Source: Eutreptiella sp. 'Long Island Sound 2002'
Lineage: Eukaryota; Euglenozoa; Euglenophyceae; Eutreptiales; Eutreptiaceae
Direction of reading: 5' to 3'
DNA: 64,000 bases
Assembly: GCA_964036045.1 (NCBI GenBank)
Contig: OZ038378.1
Span: 169,632,106-169,696,105 of the forward strand
The notes beneath the pieces are model-generated. The model was not told where the DNA came from. It was given only the letters and a program-made list of their open reading frames with translations, and ran no database searches. Numbering within the stretch: position 1 is the stretch's first letter; each line of letters starts with the position of its first letter. Below are positions 11,101-24,693 of this stretch, one piece after another. Position numbers and translations under genes: made by a program.

Positions 11101-14100
11101 GCAGAACGTCACCGAACCAGAATTACACACCTGTTTCCGCACATCATAAATATGATGAAGGTTGTTGTCCGACGACTCGCTGCGACGGCGCACATACGCA
11201 CGACGGTTTTCCTTGCGGAATTTGCCGCTTGCTGACCGCCATCGCCCTCTCAAAATCTCCGCCATTTTTCGAACAATGTCCTTGAAATCCTGGCTCCCCA
11301 TGTCCGCAGTGGGCAGCACCTCCCATTTCAGCACCAAGTGTTGGGCACAATCAGTAAATGGGGGACTGACGGTGTTGGCAGCGTCTTGCGCGGGGGAAAT
11401 TCCTACAAGAAAACAGTATTTGTGGTAATTTTAGGGACAAAGACGATAGCACATCACATCGCATCACAGAACAACAAAACGCGATAGATGACATCACATT
11501 ACACAGTCAAGAGCACCATAGAACAACACATCACAACACAACAAAGCACCCTATAACACTGCATAGCACAGCAAAACAAAAGACAGTGCAACACACCTTT
11601 ACCGTCCAAAATTTCATGCCAACGTTTGGCCATGTACTCCAGCGCCTCTGCAGCCTGGTCCGCGGACAGATTCAAAGCAACGCAGACGGTGGCGTTGCGC
11701 CTTCTCATTTTCACGGAATGGAGGCATCGAAGAAAATAGAACAAAAGAATGGGGAACACTTTCTGGGATAGAAAACAGTGGAATGAAACAACAAGCAACG
11801 ATTACTACTTGGCACACACTACAAATAATGCACACACCCCCGCCCCCTCGCCCTACGTGCGCTTCCGCGGAAAACATTTGTGCCTCTGATTGTGGCTTGT
11901 GGTTTTCCCTACAGGGGAGGGGTTGAGGCACCCGTGGCTATTGTCCACCATCGCGACAGCCATCGCAACCTGGCTTGGCGCCCTATCCCGCAGCCACGGC
12001 ACACGGGCTCACCGGAGGGGGGTTTTGGCATGACGCCATGGTGTGATGATCTCGTCTGCAGCTGGCGGCGCCTACTGGCCGATCGCCATTCGCTGCCCTT
12101 CCCTTGGACCCTTTCCCTCCATAGGCGGTGGTGCCCATCAGCTTCTCACCACCCTTTGACCTTCCTCTTCCTCCTTGCCCTAACCTTCCCTCTCCCCTCC
12201 CCTTTCCCTTCCCTTGGCCTTTCCCTCTGTAGGCCACCGTGCCCATCGGCCTCACCACACTCCTTCCCTTCCCTTTCCCTTGGTCGGTTGTGCCAACGGA
12301 GCCCCCGGACTTGCCCTGTTTCACTTCTCTGCGTCGAGTCCACGCAGAGGAAGGCAAATGCCTTCGCCGTTGGCCAGGTGCGTCCAAGCGGCCATCCCAA
12401 GCCGGCGGTGAGGTACCTCTCCCCAACGGCGGCTGGTGGGCCCTGGGATGGCCACTGGCGGGGTCGTTTCCCCGACGGGGGCACATAACAACCTCACCGG
12501 AGGGGGGGTGCTACAGGGCCGGTGAGGTGCTGAGAAAAAGCACAAGGGGGAATTATGGGAAAAGAGTCAGCCGCACTACCCAAAAGACCGCGCACCGCGT
12601 GCACCGCGTGCCGTACCTCCCCCATTTGGTTGATTGTACCAAAAATCGGGTGATGAGGTGCCACGACGGGTCGTGCCAGCATGGCAACCCCCAAACAACA
12701 TCAGAACAGGGGGCTCTGCAGCTCACAAGACAGGGAACCACCTTCACCATCTGCTCTGTCGACTTCTGGTTGACTTTGGCCAGCTCCAGCTCCTTGTTGT
12801 ACAGCTCCTCCTCAACATGAACCAGGCGGTTGAACTGCTGCTCTTTCGCTTGCAAGATCCCCGACAACCGCGCTGCGTCCAGTGCCCGCTCCTCCGCCGC
12901 CTCCAGCTGTGCCTTGAGTGTCAACACTTGCTCCTGAAGCTGGGGCAGTAATTTAGTTGCATGCCCCTCTTTGACCATCACCTGCCGGATTTCTGCCGCA
13001 TACGACTCTTCCTTGCTGACTACCTGTTGCTGGGAAACTACGAGCTGCAGCTGCAGGTCCTCACCACGGGCCTTTAACACTTCGTTGTCTGCCCGGCACC
13101 CTCGCAGCTGCTCAAGAATGTCCGCGTTCTCTTTCTGCAGCTGCCCAATCAGCCCCAGCTTCTCCCGCAAGTCCGCCTGCGCCTCACGAGCCTCGCCCGC
13201 GAGCTGGTCCACTAGAGTCTGCTTGTTCACCACACCCGCACGTGTCAGGTTGACCTCGTCCTGCAGCTGCTTCATGGCCGCCTCCTTGGTCTCTGTTGCA
13301 GCTTCCTGAAGGGTACAATGCGTGGCAGTGCAAGGCACAGAATGATGTTCAAAATTGCACGACAAAAAATATGAAAAGAGGGGACTTCGTCTGCAAAGAA
13401 TTATCGCCGCCGATTCGGCACAGGTCAGCCACAAACCTGAGGCTTCCCTTTCAAATATGATTGATTTAAAATTCCGAATCTGGTGTGTTGGTGCAGCAGT
13501 GAATTGGCTTCAGGTGGGCATGAGACACCCCGAAACAATATGAGCAGAGTCACTGCGCGGCTTCTGATGTGCAAATGATTGGCATGCCGGATTAACTGAA
13601 ATGTGTTATGACCTGGTGGTGCAATACACTCTCACACAGTCGTTGATTTGAAAAGCTGGAACAGGTAAACCGACCCGGGAGGGATTATTCATTTTGTAGG
13701 GATAGTCATTGAGCCCCCGGGCAATGGCTTAGAGGTGTGGGGAATGGATCCTCATCCTCGTAACAGAGCCTCATCTTAAGGACTCCCCAAAACAGAACTC
13801 GAGTGCATGACGAGCACCCCAAACTTGTCAAGCCAGCACCAACTGCCAACAGCCACAGCCGCCTCATATTCAACAACAACAGCCATTGATGAACTGGCGA
13901 CTGCCAAAGCTGCGTACCCCAACAAATACAAAGAACGCTCTGGAAAACCCTGGGCACCCTGACCACCACCATTTTTGGTACAGGGACACACATGCTGAGT
14001 TCGTTCCGCGCACCTGCATTGTTGAAGACTGGATGGTGATTCATGCATGGGCTTACAATTCAATGAGCGGGAGGTTGTACATGGAGGAGGGGGTCAAAGG

Positions 14101-17100
14101 GGGTGTCAAGCGTCAATGAAAAGCCAAGCACCTGTTGCTGCAGTTTGGCTTGCAGCTGCTGCACAGTGGCGTTGCGCTCCGCCACATCCTCCTGCAGCGT
14201 GCCCAACTCCCTCGCCCTGGCCTGCAGCTCGCTCATCTGCTGCTGTGCCTCCTTCAGTTTGTTAGACGTCAGGCTAAGCTCCTGCTGCAACCCAGAGGCC
14301 AGCGCCTGCAGCTGAGTCTTCCCCTGCTTGAGGGTGAGCATCTCCTCCATTTGCCACCCCGTCTCCTGCCGCACAGCCTCCAACTCCTGCTGCAACCGCG
14401 AGATCTCCGCAGCACGATGCCCCAGCGACACCTTCGAGTCCTGCAACTCTGCATTTAGCTCTGCAATCTGGTCCGCCTTGTTTGCGTTGGCCTGGTTGGT
14501 CTCCGCTAGGTCCCCTTGCAGACGCTCCACTAATTGATCCTTCTCCAGCATCGCCTGTTGGGACTGTGGCAGAGGACAAAGAGTGGCCGCTGCCAAGGGG
14601 TGCACTGAAGATGAGAGGAGGAGGAGCAGGCCTGTGCCTAGCGACCCAAGGGGGGGGGGGGGGCTTGTTTGGTGCCCTGGCCAGCCCCGGCCGACCCACC
14701 CACCCACCCACATCAGAAACATTTTCCTCCGGCAAAAACTGAAATTTATCAAAGAGGCCGGTTTCGAGGCTGATTTTAGGTACACAAACTTTTTTTGGCC
14801 TCTGACCCACCCCCCCAAGGGGTGGGGGTGTGCGCCACACTAAGCAATTCCCCCAGTGAACTGGGGACACCCCCGACAGACAGACATACAAACGCCTGCT
14901 CGTCGGAGCCTCGTCCCCTGGCGCCACCCCCAATCTGCCGGAGGTAGAGTGTGGCTGAAGCTGTTATGCTTCATACCCCGACGATGTCAAGAGGAAAACT
15001 GCCAATCTGCGGCGCGCCTAGCACTCAACAGGACCCCGGCTGACCATTAATTGCCGTCCAGTACCTGCCAGCAGGCGCCGTTTGGACGCCAACCGCTGTC
15101 CTGCCACCGGAACACTCCCCAGGATGTCCTGGGTGCGAAACGAAATGTCTCAGGCCCCAGAGAACAGGCGCTGCGGCCCCATCTGCAATTCCCTTCCTCC
15201 AACAGCTTCGTGGTGTGGCTGTTGGTCCCCGCATCATAAAGGGCCTTTCCCAAACTCACTCTCCGGCCAGTGCAATCATCCCCAGTGGGGGATTCTCCGT
15301 CAGGCCTCATTGGGGAAGCGGGTATTGGCAGACACTGAACCTCCAACCGCCCACTCACCACAAACACTTGCTGATGCTCAATATATTCATCAGCACAACT
15401 CAATGAAGGTTTCGTCGCCGCCTGTACACGACATCAGCAATTCAACGCGCTGCTGTCACTGCGTGCCCCTATTTTGTCCGTATGCTGTTCACCAGGGGAG
15501 CCATATCTGCACGAAGTGGCCCTGGCAGGCAGACTCGGCATGGCACAGGATTAAGTCCAGCGCAGGACAGGGGGGTTGGAGGCTAACAACGGCAGTTGGG
15601 GGGCAAGCAGAAGGTGGTTGGACTTCACGCAGTTTACTTGCAAGAAAAATTCGAGAGCAACCAGCGGACGCAAGCGGGGGGGGCGCAGCAACGACCTTCT
15701 GCATCTGCCGCCGGAGTTCCTCATCATGCTCCTGCGCCAGAGCCTGCAGCTGCGACTTCAGCGAGTGCTGCTCATCGCCTAACGCGCGGTTCAATGCAGC
15801 GACCTCAGTCTCCAATGCCAGTACACGCTCTGTGCGGCTCTCGACCACTGCCTCCAGGCGTGCCACTTCCTTCGCGGACTGGGACGCCTGCTCACTGAGC
15901 GTCATGTGCTGCTGCTGCAGCGTCCCCACGTCCTGCTCCTGCCGCTGCATCGCCAGCGCCTGCTTGGCCAGGGAATCCTGCAGCTCCACACATTCTGCCT
16001 TCTTTTCGACCAGCTCCTCTTTCAGCACCAACAGCTTCGCCAGCTGCTCCTCTTTGCCTTGCAGCACCCCCTGCAGCCGGGACAATTCATAGCCCCGTTT
16101 CTCCTCCTCCTGCAGCTGGTCCCTCACCTTCACGAGCTGCTGCTGGTGCTCCATCACCACCGCCTTGTGGTCCTCCAACTGCCGCTGCAGCAGATCCCTT
16201 TCAAGCTCCAGCTGACGGCATGACGCCTCCAAGCGATAGACCTGGGAGTTGGGGGCATGGGACAGGGTGCAGCATCAGTGCCACAGCACAGAGCGACGCT
16301 GTTCTTCGCGGGGCGGGGGGGGAGGGGGGGTTCTTCTCGTTTACTTCAGCAGAAAACGTGCTACTCGACGGCATTTGTCCGACAGCGGGGCTGATTGGCC
16401 AACGATGGCGGTCGAGGTTTAGCCCGTGGTGGTCGGTGGGTATCTCTGGGTCAGTTGGTGATGGATCACGCCTGCTGTACCACTGTCGCACTGCAGCGCT
16501 GTGGTACTGGATCATCCCTCCCACCGCTCGACCTGCAGCGTTGCATCAGCAACTCTTGACCCGCCCTTGTTCCGTCACCCGCCTGCAACCACCCCTGTGC
16601 TCGCCCCTCCCGTACATCTCTGCCCGTGTATGGTCCTTGCAAGTGCCCCCAAGGTACTGAGTGGACAGAGCACATACCTCATCCTGGGCTGCCCCCGCAC
16701 GGATCTCGGCCCGCCCCATTGCCTCCTCGTTGACGATGGCGCCCCTTCGCGCCTGTTCGATTTGCTGGCACAGCTCCTGCAAATGCACCGATTTGCTCCG
16801 CCCCGCAGCCTCGGCACTCTGTACCGCAGTGGTCAGCCTTGCGATCTGGGCTCGATCACTATTCTGGGCCTGCTCCAGGGACCGTAGCAGCGTATCCATC
16901 TGCAACAGATCCTCTTCCAGTTTCTGTTGGTGGTCCATGCGCGATGACATGGCATCTAGTTGCCGCTGCTGCTCCTGAAAGCGAGATGGTGAGATGGGAA
17001 CCACAAGCAGCGGGAGGAGGGGGCTGGGGGGGTATGCCAAAAAGGATGCATGGAACGCAGCGCAAAAGGCTGCCTCCTGCCTGATGAGGTACCCCTTGGC

Positions 17101-18458
17101 GCTTCGCAAGTGGATCATCAAGGAGGCCAAAAAGGCAGGCAGGTGCAGAATTTCGACTGCTACCCTTTGGCTTGAAGACGCGGCAGCCCATTGTTGCTGG
17201 CCGCTTCCCCGGTCAGCAGTCACACATTGGCTTCTAGTTGCCGCAAGAAGCCCACCGCTTGGCTTACAAGCGTGGCGTTCTTGATGGTCTGCCCGTCTCC
17301 AGGAACTAAGAGCATCCATCTAGGAACAGGCAGGAGATAACAGCATCCATCCAAGAACCTCCAAGAATTAGCAACTCGTCTTCGTGACCCAGGTAGGTCT
17401 CGACGAAGGAAGGCCTGGTCAAGATCTTTGTGAATGGCAAGAAGTCGGTTGACGCTGCCAACTGCTCGGAAAGCAGCAAGATTGCACGGCTTTGTCCGAA
17501 AGCCCATCCGATGGCAATCCTGTTGTCAATCCACATGACTTATGTGCACTGTCCTTTCGAATCCCTCAACAGGCAACCCCTTGGGCTGTCCCCACGGCAA
17601 TGCATCTTGCACCCCATGTGACCCGTGGGCAGCATTACTCCACATTGGACCATACATAAAAAGATTTGGCCCTGCACAGCCCAATGAACGCCAGGAGGAA
17701 GGCAGTTGGAAACTTGCTCCCAGGGTGGGTGGGGGTTCGTATGAGCCCCCCCGGTCACCAGACGGGGGGGGGGGGGGGCTCTTCTGTCAGGGGGCTATAT
17801 TTTGGCCCTTTTTAGGCAAAAATATTTTTCAATTTCTTTTCATCAAAAAGGAAGAAAATGACTCGCCTTGACGCGCTGATTCCAAAAATGCCACTTGTTT
17901 GGTTTTTGGTACCCATGTCGGTCACATGCGGGCCCTCTTGACCCGAGATGGCGCGACAGAAGAGCCCCAAAAGGGCTCAAACGACGGCCACCCCCCTTGG
18001 AGCAACCCCCCCCCCTCCCTCCACCACGAAAATGATGGGTCAGGTGTCACAGAAAGCAGCACTGAAAGAAAGATGATCAAAGAGAGGGCTCAGAGGATCA
18101 AGACAGGGAGTTACGGGGAGTGGCTGAAGGATACACATCGGGCAGGAGGAGAACTTGCTTTTGGTTGCCGCTGGCAAAATGTTTGCTTCCCCAGATACAG
18201 GGGATAAAACTTAAATCATCAGCACACATCACAATTGTCAAATGACGATCCCACGAATGTGCAACGTATGCAGCTTTGCAGTTTATACATGCCATCCATC
18301 GTCTGCCGATGGCATCCCATGTTCTGCTGCATTGGTGCGTGTGCGTACCTAAACCCTGCTGCACACCAATATTCTGTCTTAGTGCTGGTGGTTGCCGTCT
18401 GCTTCGGAGTAAAAAACCTGCTCTCAGCAGGTTTAGGACTTTCCGCATTACACCATGG

Positions 18459-18491
<33 letters not shown>

Positions 18492-21400
18492 ACTTCTCAG
18501 GGCAAAGAGTAGGCATCCCGAGCAATTCGACATCATTCACCCTCTTTAAAACCACACACCTTTTTTTGCCAAATGTAACCACTTCCCCAATGATTCTCCG
18601 TTGCCTCCCCATGCCAGCCCCTTCCCATTTGCACCTCCAACCTCCCAAACCCCACGCCTCAACTTCCCATCTGCACCCACCAAACACCCAATGCCCATGT
18701 CCTATCTCCCATCCACACATTATCTGACATCAGACAATGCGGGACCTAAGAAGCACAGTGGCCAGGAACTCTGTAAACACAGGGTCTCCTGCAGCACACC
18801 TCGATGGTCTGCTGGGCTCCATCAAGTTCAGCCTCCTTGGTCTTCTGCGTGTACTCCAAATCAGCAATGCGGACAGAAAGCTGTGTCACTTTCACCAACG
18901 CTGCCTCTGCTGCACTGTGGTGCTGCTTGCTCTCAGTGGCCAACTGCTGGCGCTCACGCTCGGCGGATTCCTCAGTGCTCTGCTGGTGGGCGTGAGCCAA
19001 CGCCAGCTCCTCCGTCAGCTGCTGAACTTTCTGCTCAGAACCCTCCAACACCGCTGTCAACTCCTGCGTCTCCTTCTGCTTCTGTACAAGCGTGGTATTG
19101 GTAGTTTCCAGTTGCACCTGCACATTGGCCAACGCATCCTTCTGCTGCTGTGCGTCCACCCGAGCTTCCTCCAGCTGAGCCTCTGCCTTGCGGGTTTCAT
19201 CGGCCAAGCGTTCATTGAAGGCCTGGGGGCAGCGGTGCAATGTGCAAGTTTGTGCTATGCTGGTGGTGTGTTGCAGAGGGGGAATGCCATAACACAAAGT
19301 TGGGGTGTTGGTTACGGGGGGGGGAGGGGGGGATACTGGTGCCAAAGTAATTTGGGGGCTAAGGCGTAACAAATCAAAGACGCTGCATGAAACCAGTATG
19401 CTCTGTTGTATCTAGAGAGATCAAATGAGAGGAGGACATGTAGTCCACACAAAACCATCCAGTCTCTCAAGGAAACCTCTGGAAATGTGCACTGAGGGTG
19501 CGCTGACGTGCACTGTGGGATTTCTTCCTGAGGCTCTCAGGCCCCCTTGAGATGGATTTTGTGCCGATTTGATGCAGCAACAGACGGGACAACGGACGGG
19601 TTTGTTTCAGTCAGGCGAAGCCCTGGATCACACGCTGGGCTCCACACTGTCGCCCCTGTGACATATGGCTTATTGGGCCTGATGTCACTGAGAAGCATTA
19701 TTCGTGCACTACGCTCTCAGGAACACTGCCATCATGAGGGCGCTGCCAGGGCTACTCTTGTAACACTGTAACGTGCACATACCCTACGGGAAATTGTCGC
19801 TCTGCCATTGCCCCCCATCCCCCCACGGCTTTACCCTCCCCACAACCACAGCACACAGACCAACCTCCCCCAGGTGGAAGCACACCCTTGGCCCCCGGAC
19901 CATGGTTGTAACGACCGGGCACTCCCTGGCCCTACGCCCTGGGCGGGCTTCTGAGGTCCCTCCCGCGCGGGATGAGCGGCCCTGCCCTCAGACTGCAACG
20001 CCGAGCCAACACCAGCCCATACACGCCCCTCTTATCCACACCAATCCAATTCACCCACAACCCAACGGGCGGTAAACCCCGCCTCGCCACCTAGGCCTCA
20101 CAGCAGGGCCTTGGGAGGACAAACACTGTAATAGGCCCCATCGCGGGGCTGTGGTAGGACTTACACCCACTGCAACGCACTACCTAGGCCCCAGTGCAGG
20201 CACAGGGTCTTGGTAGAACAAACACACATGGCAAAGCACTGCCCGGGCCCCACCGCAGGGCCTTGGTAGGAGAAACACCCACTGCACACTGCATGAGCGA
20301 TGAAACCCTCAAACAACTGACAAAATGCCTGAGCATGCTGTGCACCACTTTGGTGATCCAGAACTCCTGGCCCTGTGTTACATTCCCATTACATATCCAC
20401 ATCAGTGGTGGCAAGCACCCTCCAAACTCCGCGGTCTTGGGAAACGCTTTGTGTGGAGCATGCCGGCGCCGGCATGGGCCACAGGAAATGTGGCGGGGGA
20501 TGTTCCAGCGGTTGTAGCCGGGTGTCCGGTGCTTTGTCTTGGGTGTGACCTGTTTGTGTTGACCAATGTTGTTCGTGTTCATCAGCGGTGGCTTTGCAGG
20601 TCAGAGTGTAATGCCTGTTCCGTTCACAATTGCATCATACCGCTGGCGCAGTCAGGAGCTTCACACCCAACAGCAGTGGGTGCTCTCCACCACAGATGAT
20701 GTGGGACACGGCGAGGGGGTCTGGACCACCAAATGTGACCCATAAATGGTGCACTGCATTTCCAGGCATCATGCCGATGGTGGGGTATGTGCCATAAAGG
20801 CTGAACAAGGATGCCGTTAGTACTTCCTGGGTGTACGTATGTGGTTGCCTTTTGAGGAGGGAATCCTGCACTTGTGGATAGATGGGTCGGGTGCCCACCC
20901 ATTGGGTCGGGGGTGAAGAGGGTGGGAGAGCAGACTGCGAGAGCAGCCTGCTTGGCTGTCCCTAACAGCTGGGGAATTTTGATTTTACTGGGCGAGAGTG
21001 GGACACTTGTCCCATTACTCACAAAGGCTGCTTCTGCCCCTTGGCATCCCTCATCCGTGTTCCAGAAACTCCGTTCAATGGAGGCTCGTCTCTGCTGCTA
21101 TTTATCAAAAAGTAGCCCCCCCGACTGGCTGTGGGCTGCCAATCAGCGCCGATAATGGAGTACCCCAAACTATCAACACCAGACCCAATTCCTTTTGACC
21201 TGGAGCACCGTTTCCACTGTGCTGACCCTGGGCCAGAAACAGTGCAGGTAGACGTCTAAGAACGATGGATAGTAAAGTGGCAATTCTTGTGTGCACTGCA
21301 CACCGAGGGTCCGGTACCACAAGGAACCGGGAGAGACTGTTAGACGCCTTGTGTGTTGACTGGAAGTGACTGTAATCTATTTGGAACTGTAATCTATTTG

Positions 21401-24400
21401 GGTCCCTGTCCACATGAACACGCTGTTACCAACAGGCCTCTGATGTACATGAGCCGGGGGTGGAGCCTACCCGACGCTCTGCCTGCAGGATCTCCGTCAG
21501 CCGCTCCACTTGGTCCCTCATGGCAACCTCCGTTGCCTCCTTTGTCTCTAGAAGCCCTTGAGCGCTCGCAAGCTTCTGCGCCGTGTCTTGGAGCTCGCTG
21601 CTCTGCTGCTTCTCCCGCTGCTCCGCCGCCAAAGCCTGCCGCTGCCATGTCTCCAAACCCTCCTTCTGCTGCGCATGTGCGGCCTCGAGGGTGGACAGCT
21701 TCACAGACTGCTCCCGCGCCGTCTGCTCCAGCGGCTGCAAGCGCTCAAGCTCCTGCTTGTTGGCCTCCACGACAGTCCGCAGCCATGCCAGCTCCCGCTC
21801 CTGCTCCTCCTTGGTGTTGGTGGACGAGCGCAGGGAGTCCCTCTCTGTCTCCAGCATCGCCATCTGGGCCTTGTTGTGCTCCAGTTCCACAGTGAGGATG
21901 GTGATGGACTCCTCAGTCTTTTGGTGGAGCGTGCGGACCTGATACAACGGACAGTAATGCATGGGCGAAAGAGGGCAACAGCGAGTGTCAGACTTGGTGA
22001 GGGCCCATTTTCCAACCCTGTTACCAGGGACGCATGAGACATTGAGGAGAGAGTTGGGCTGGGTTGGGACAGGGCCTCACACAGGCGGGGATTGCAGGCC
22101 TTGGTCCCAAAGCCTGGCTAACCCGTTCCAAGGCCAAGTGGACTGGGACAGCCTCCATGGGCCACACCATAGCGCGGGTGTGCGGGATTCTGTCATGGTG
22201 CCTGTGGGCCCCATAATTTCAGTTGATGGCCCAAGGCCTTGGCGGTAAACTGTAAAACTAGTGTTCCCTGCAACAGGACTCAGGCGCTAAGTATGCGGAC
22301 TGGGCTGCACAGACCTGGTTGTCTGTAAATCAATGCTGCCTACCCTGTTTGGGCAGGTCTGGTGAGTGCAGCACATGTGAAGATCAAGGGGGAATGGTTT
22401 TCAATCTGCAGTTGAAAACGAGGGGCTGAGGGAAATGAGCGTTCCCTATTGTTCGGTGCACGAAGGGCCTCGTCAGTTATCACAGGGCACCCAATGCCGG
22501 AGGTACTATTGACGGTTGTTGGCCGTTTCGTCAGGGCAGTGCCTACCAGTTTTTGGCGCACATGGTCTGGCCAGTATGAGCCCATGAGCGCATGAGCAAT
22601 GGAAAATGAGTGTGTCCGCTCCCAGTGTACCTGGTGCAGAAGCATACCTCATGATAAAGAAGCCAAGGGAGGGTGTAGGGCTCGTGAAGCCCCCCCCCCC
22701 CCCCCCACACACACACTCCTGCATAGCACCCAAGAGTACCAACCAGCGCACTTGCCCAGCCTTCATGGCAACCCCCTACTACACCTCAACAGCCTTCATG
22801 GAGCCTCCCCGCTTTCAAATTTCACAGAAGACCACTGGTTTCGCACAGACATTTGTGTTTTATAGGATTGATAGGAAAGGGTGTGTCTGGCAGGGGATAG
22901 TATGTGCATCCCACTGTCATGCCCAAGGCAGCAATGGCCTTTAGGTGGTGGGTAAGGAGGGAATCGCTGTACATAGCTGACCGTTGACCAATACATGTCA
23001 ATAAGGCATTGAGGTGTGTATGTAGGCCGAGCTCATGTTTGTAGCAGCAGATGACTGAACTGGATTGTTTAAATCGGCACAGCTTGTGTTTTATACCCCG
23101 CCCCCCCATCACCTCCTCAATGTTCAATGTGCCCTTGTGCACCCCCCCCCCTCGGAAAATGGGACTCCACCACAACCCGGGAGTCTTCCCTGGCAGGTCC
23201 CCAGGGCAGGGAAGCGCTCTGTGCGCCCTGGGACCCCTCCCACTGCTTCAGGCGTGCCTCAGGCTGTGGGATGCCGGGCCCAGCCGATTCTGACAGCCCC
23301 ACCTGTGCTGTATGGCAGTGTGTGGGTCCTGCCCAGCTGGGCAGCTTGGCAGCGTGTCTCTGTGTCCTGGAGGCTGTGTACCCCTGGCCTGTCTCTCCCC
23401 TGGTGGGTTCAGCGTAAGGCTCCCCTAGCCCACTGGGCCTGGAGCACCGGTCACAAGTTTTATGGTGTTGCATTTGAATTGACTGCATAGCACATAATCC
23501 CTGCTGTCTCAGGGTCCCTAGAGAGGAAGGAGGAATCAAAAAAGGCTCCATAACCCCCTGCCGTCTTGGGGTCCCCAAAGAGGGGAGAAATCAAAAAAGC
23601 TACCGTCTCGGGATCCCTAGAGTGGAGAGGTAATAGAAAAAAAAAATACAAGAATGGGGAGGAATAGTAAAGAAAATACTGTTACTCAGTACAAAGCTGA
23701 GTAGAAACATGTTTTTTTCTCTTTGAAAAAAAAGATTTTTCATTCAGAACTTGAGTAGGAAGGAAAATGTTGTTTCTACTCAGTTTTGAAACTATTTTAA
23801 AACTACAGCTTTGAATTTTTTTCTCTCAATCCCGAAAAGACGTAACAAGAGTTTTGCTCAGTTTTGAAGCTGAGTAAGACAACCCAAAACATTGTCAAAA
23901 TGACTAAAATAAGATTAAAAAGGGTTTTTTCTTTGTTTAATGAAATTTTTTTCAAAAAATCCTTTTACTGACTTTTACTACAGAACCCTGTTGGGGGCTT
24001 ATCACAGCCCTTTTGATTCCTCTTTGCTGTGGGGACCCAAAACGGCGTGCGTTATGAACATGATTGTGGATGAGGTCACCTTTGTATGTTCAGGATGGGG
24101 TTGTGCAACCTTTGGACTGGCCTTACACATTTTCCGAAGAAACCCGTGAACATGCACTTTTGGCCAGGCCTCATCTATTGAAGGGGGCTTGGCAACTGTT
24201 GTCGGCGGTTCACCCATTGCCAATGCAAATGCAGCCAGAGCGAATGCTGCAGACATTTACACTATCAAGAGGTTGCGAAATGACCCGCGGGCACAAAAAT
24301 ACCACCTGCCATCAACCTCTCCCAAAATTTATGCTTTCTGGTCAAAATTGTGTGTGAAAGGATTTTTGGTACAAATTTGGGGAAGAAATGAACCTGATCC

Positions 24401-24655
24401 AGAAAATTTTCTTTCCAAAATTTGATTAGTTTTGCTGAGTTTTACTTCATTCCTCCCACATGGTGGCCAAGGGTCTAAACACACCATATTGAATAAGTAG
24501 TGTTTCGTTTGCGTGAAATGCACAACATGAGTAGAGTCGGGCGCTTCTAAGAACCCGTTCCCCCCATAGAGGGGTTGGGGCACCACAAGCATGTGTCAGG
24601 GCCAGGGCTGTGTGTGTGTGTGTCTGTGTGTATGTGTGTGTGTGTGTGTGTGTGT

Positions 24656-24693
<38 letters not shown>

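Larger units (their letters stand above)
8853..12623 (-). mobile_element. PIF/Harbinger-like DNA transposon inserted in an intron
   Basis: The element is bounded by a perfect 12-bp terminal inverted repeat, GGGGGAGGTACG at 8853-8864 and its complement at 12612-12623, with the trinucleotide ATT on each side (8850-8852 and 12624-12626) as a probable 3-bp target duplication. Just inside each end are copies of GCACCGCGTG, whose near-palindromic form suits a transposase binding site. Inside is a four-exon transposase gene on the same strand as the host gene. PIF/Harbinger elements make 3-bp duplications, usually TWA; ATT is a variation. The 3.77-kb length and intact gene suggest a fairly recent insertion. 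The second Myb-like gene usual for Harbinger was not found. Confidence 0.75.

Noticed and set aside
11983-12486. 167-codon Gly/Lys/Arg-rich minus frame inside the transposon
   Set aside because: It is derived from CCCTTCCC-type low-complexity DNA and its complement. It has no fold-like pattern and does not resemble the Myb-like second gene of Harbinger.
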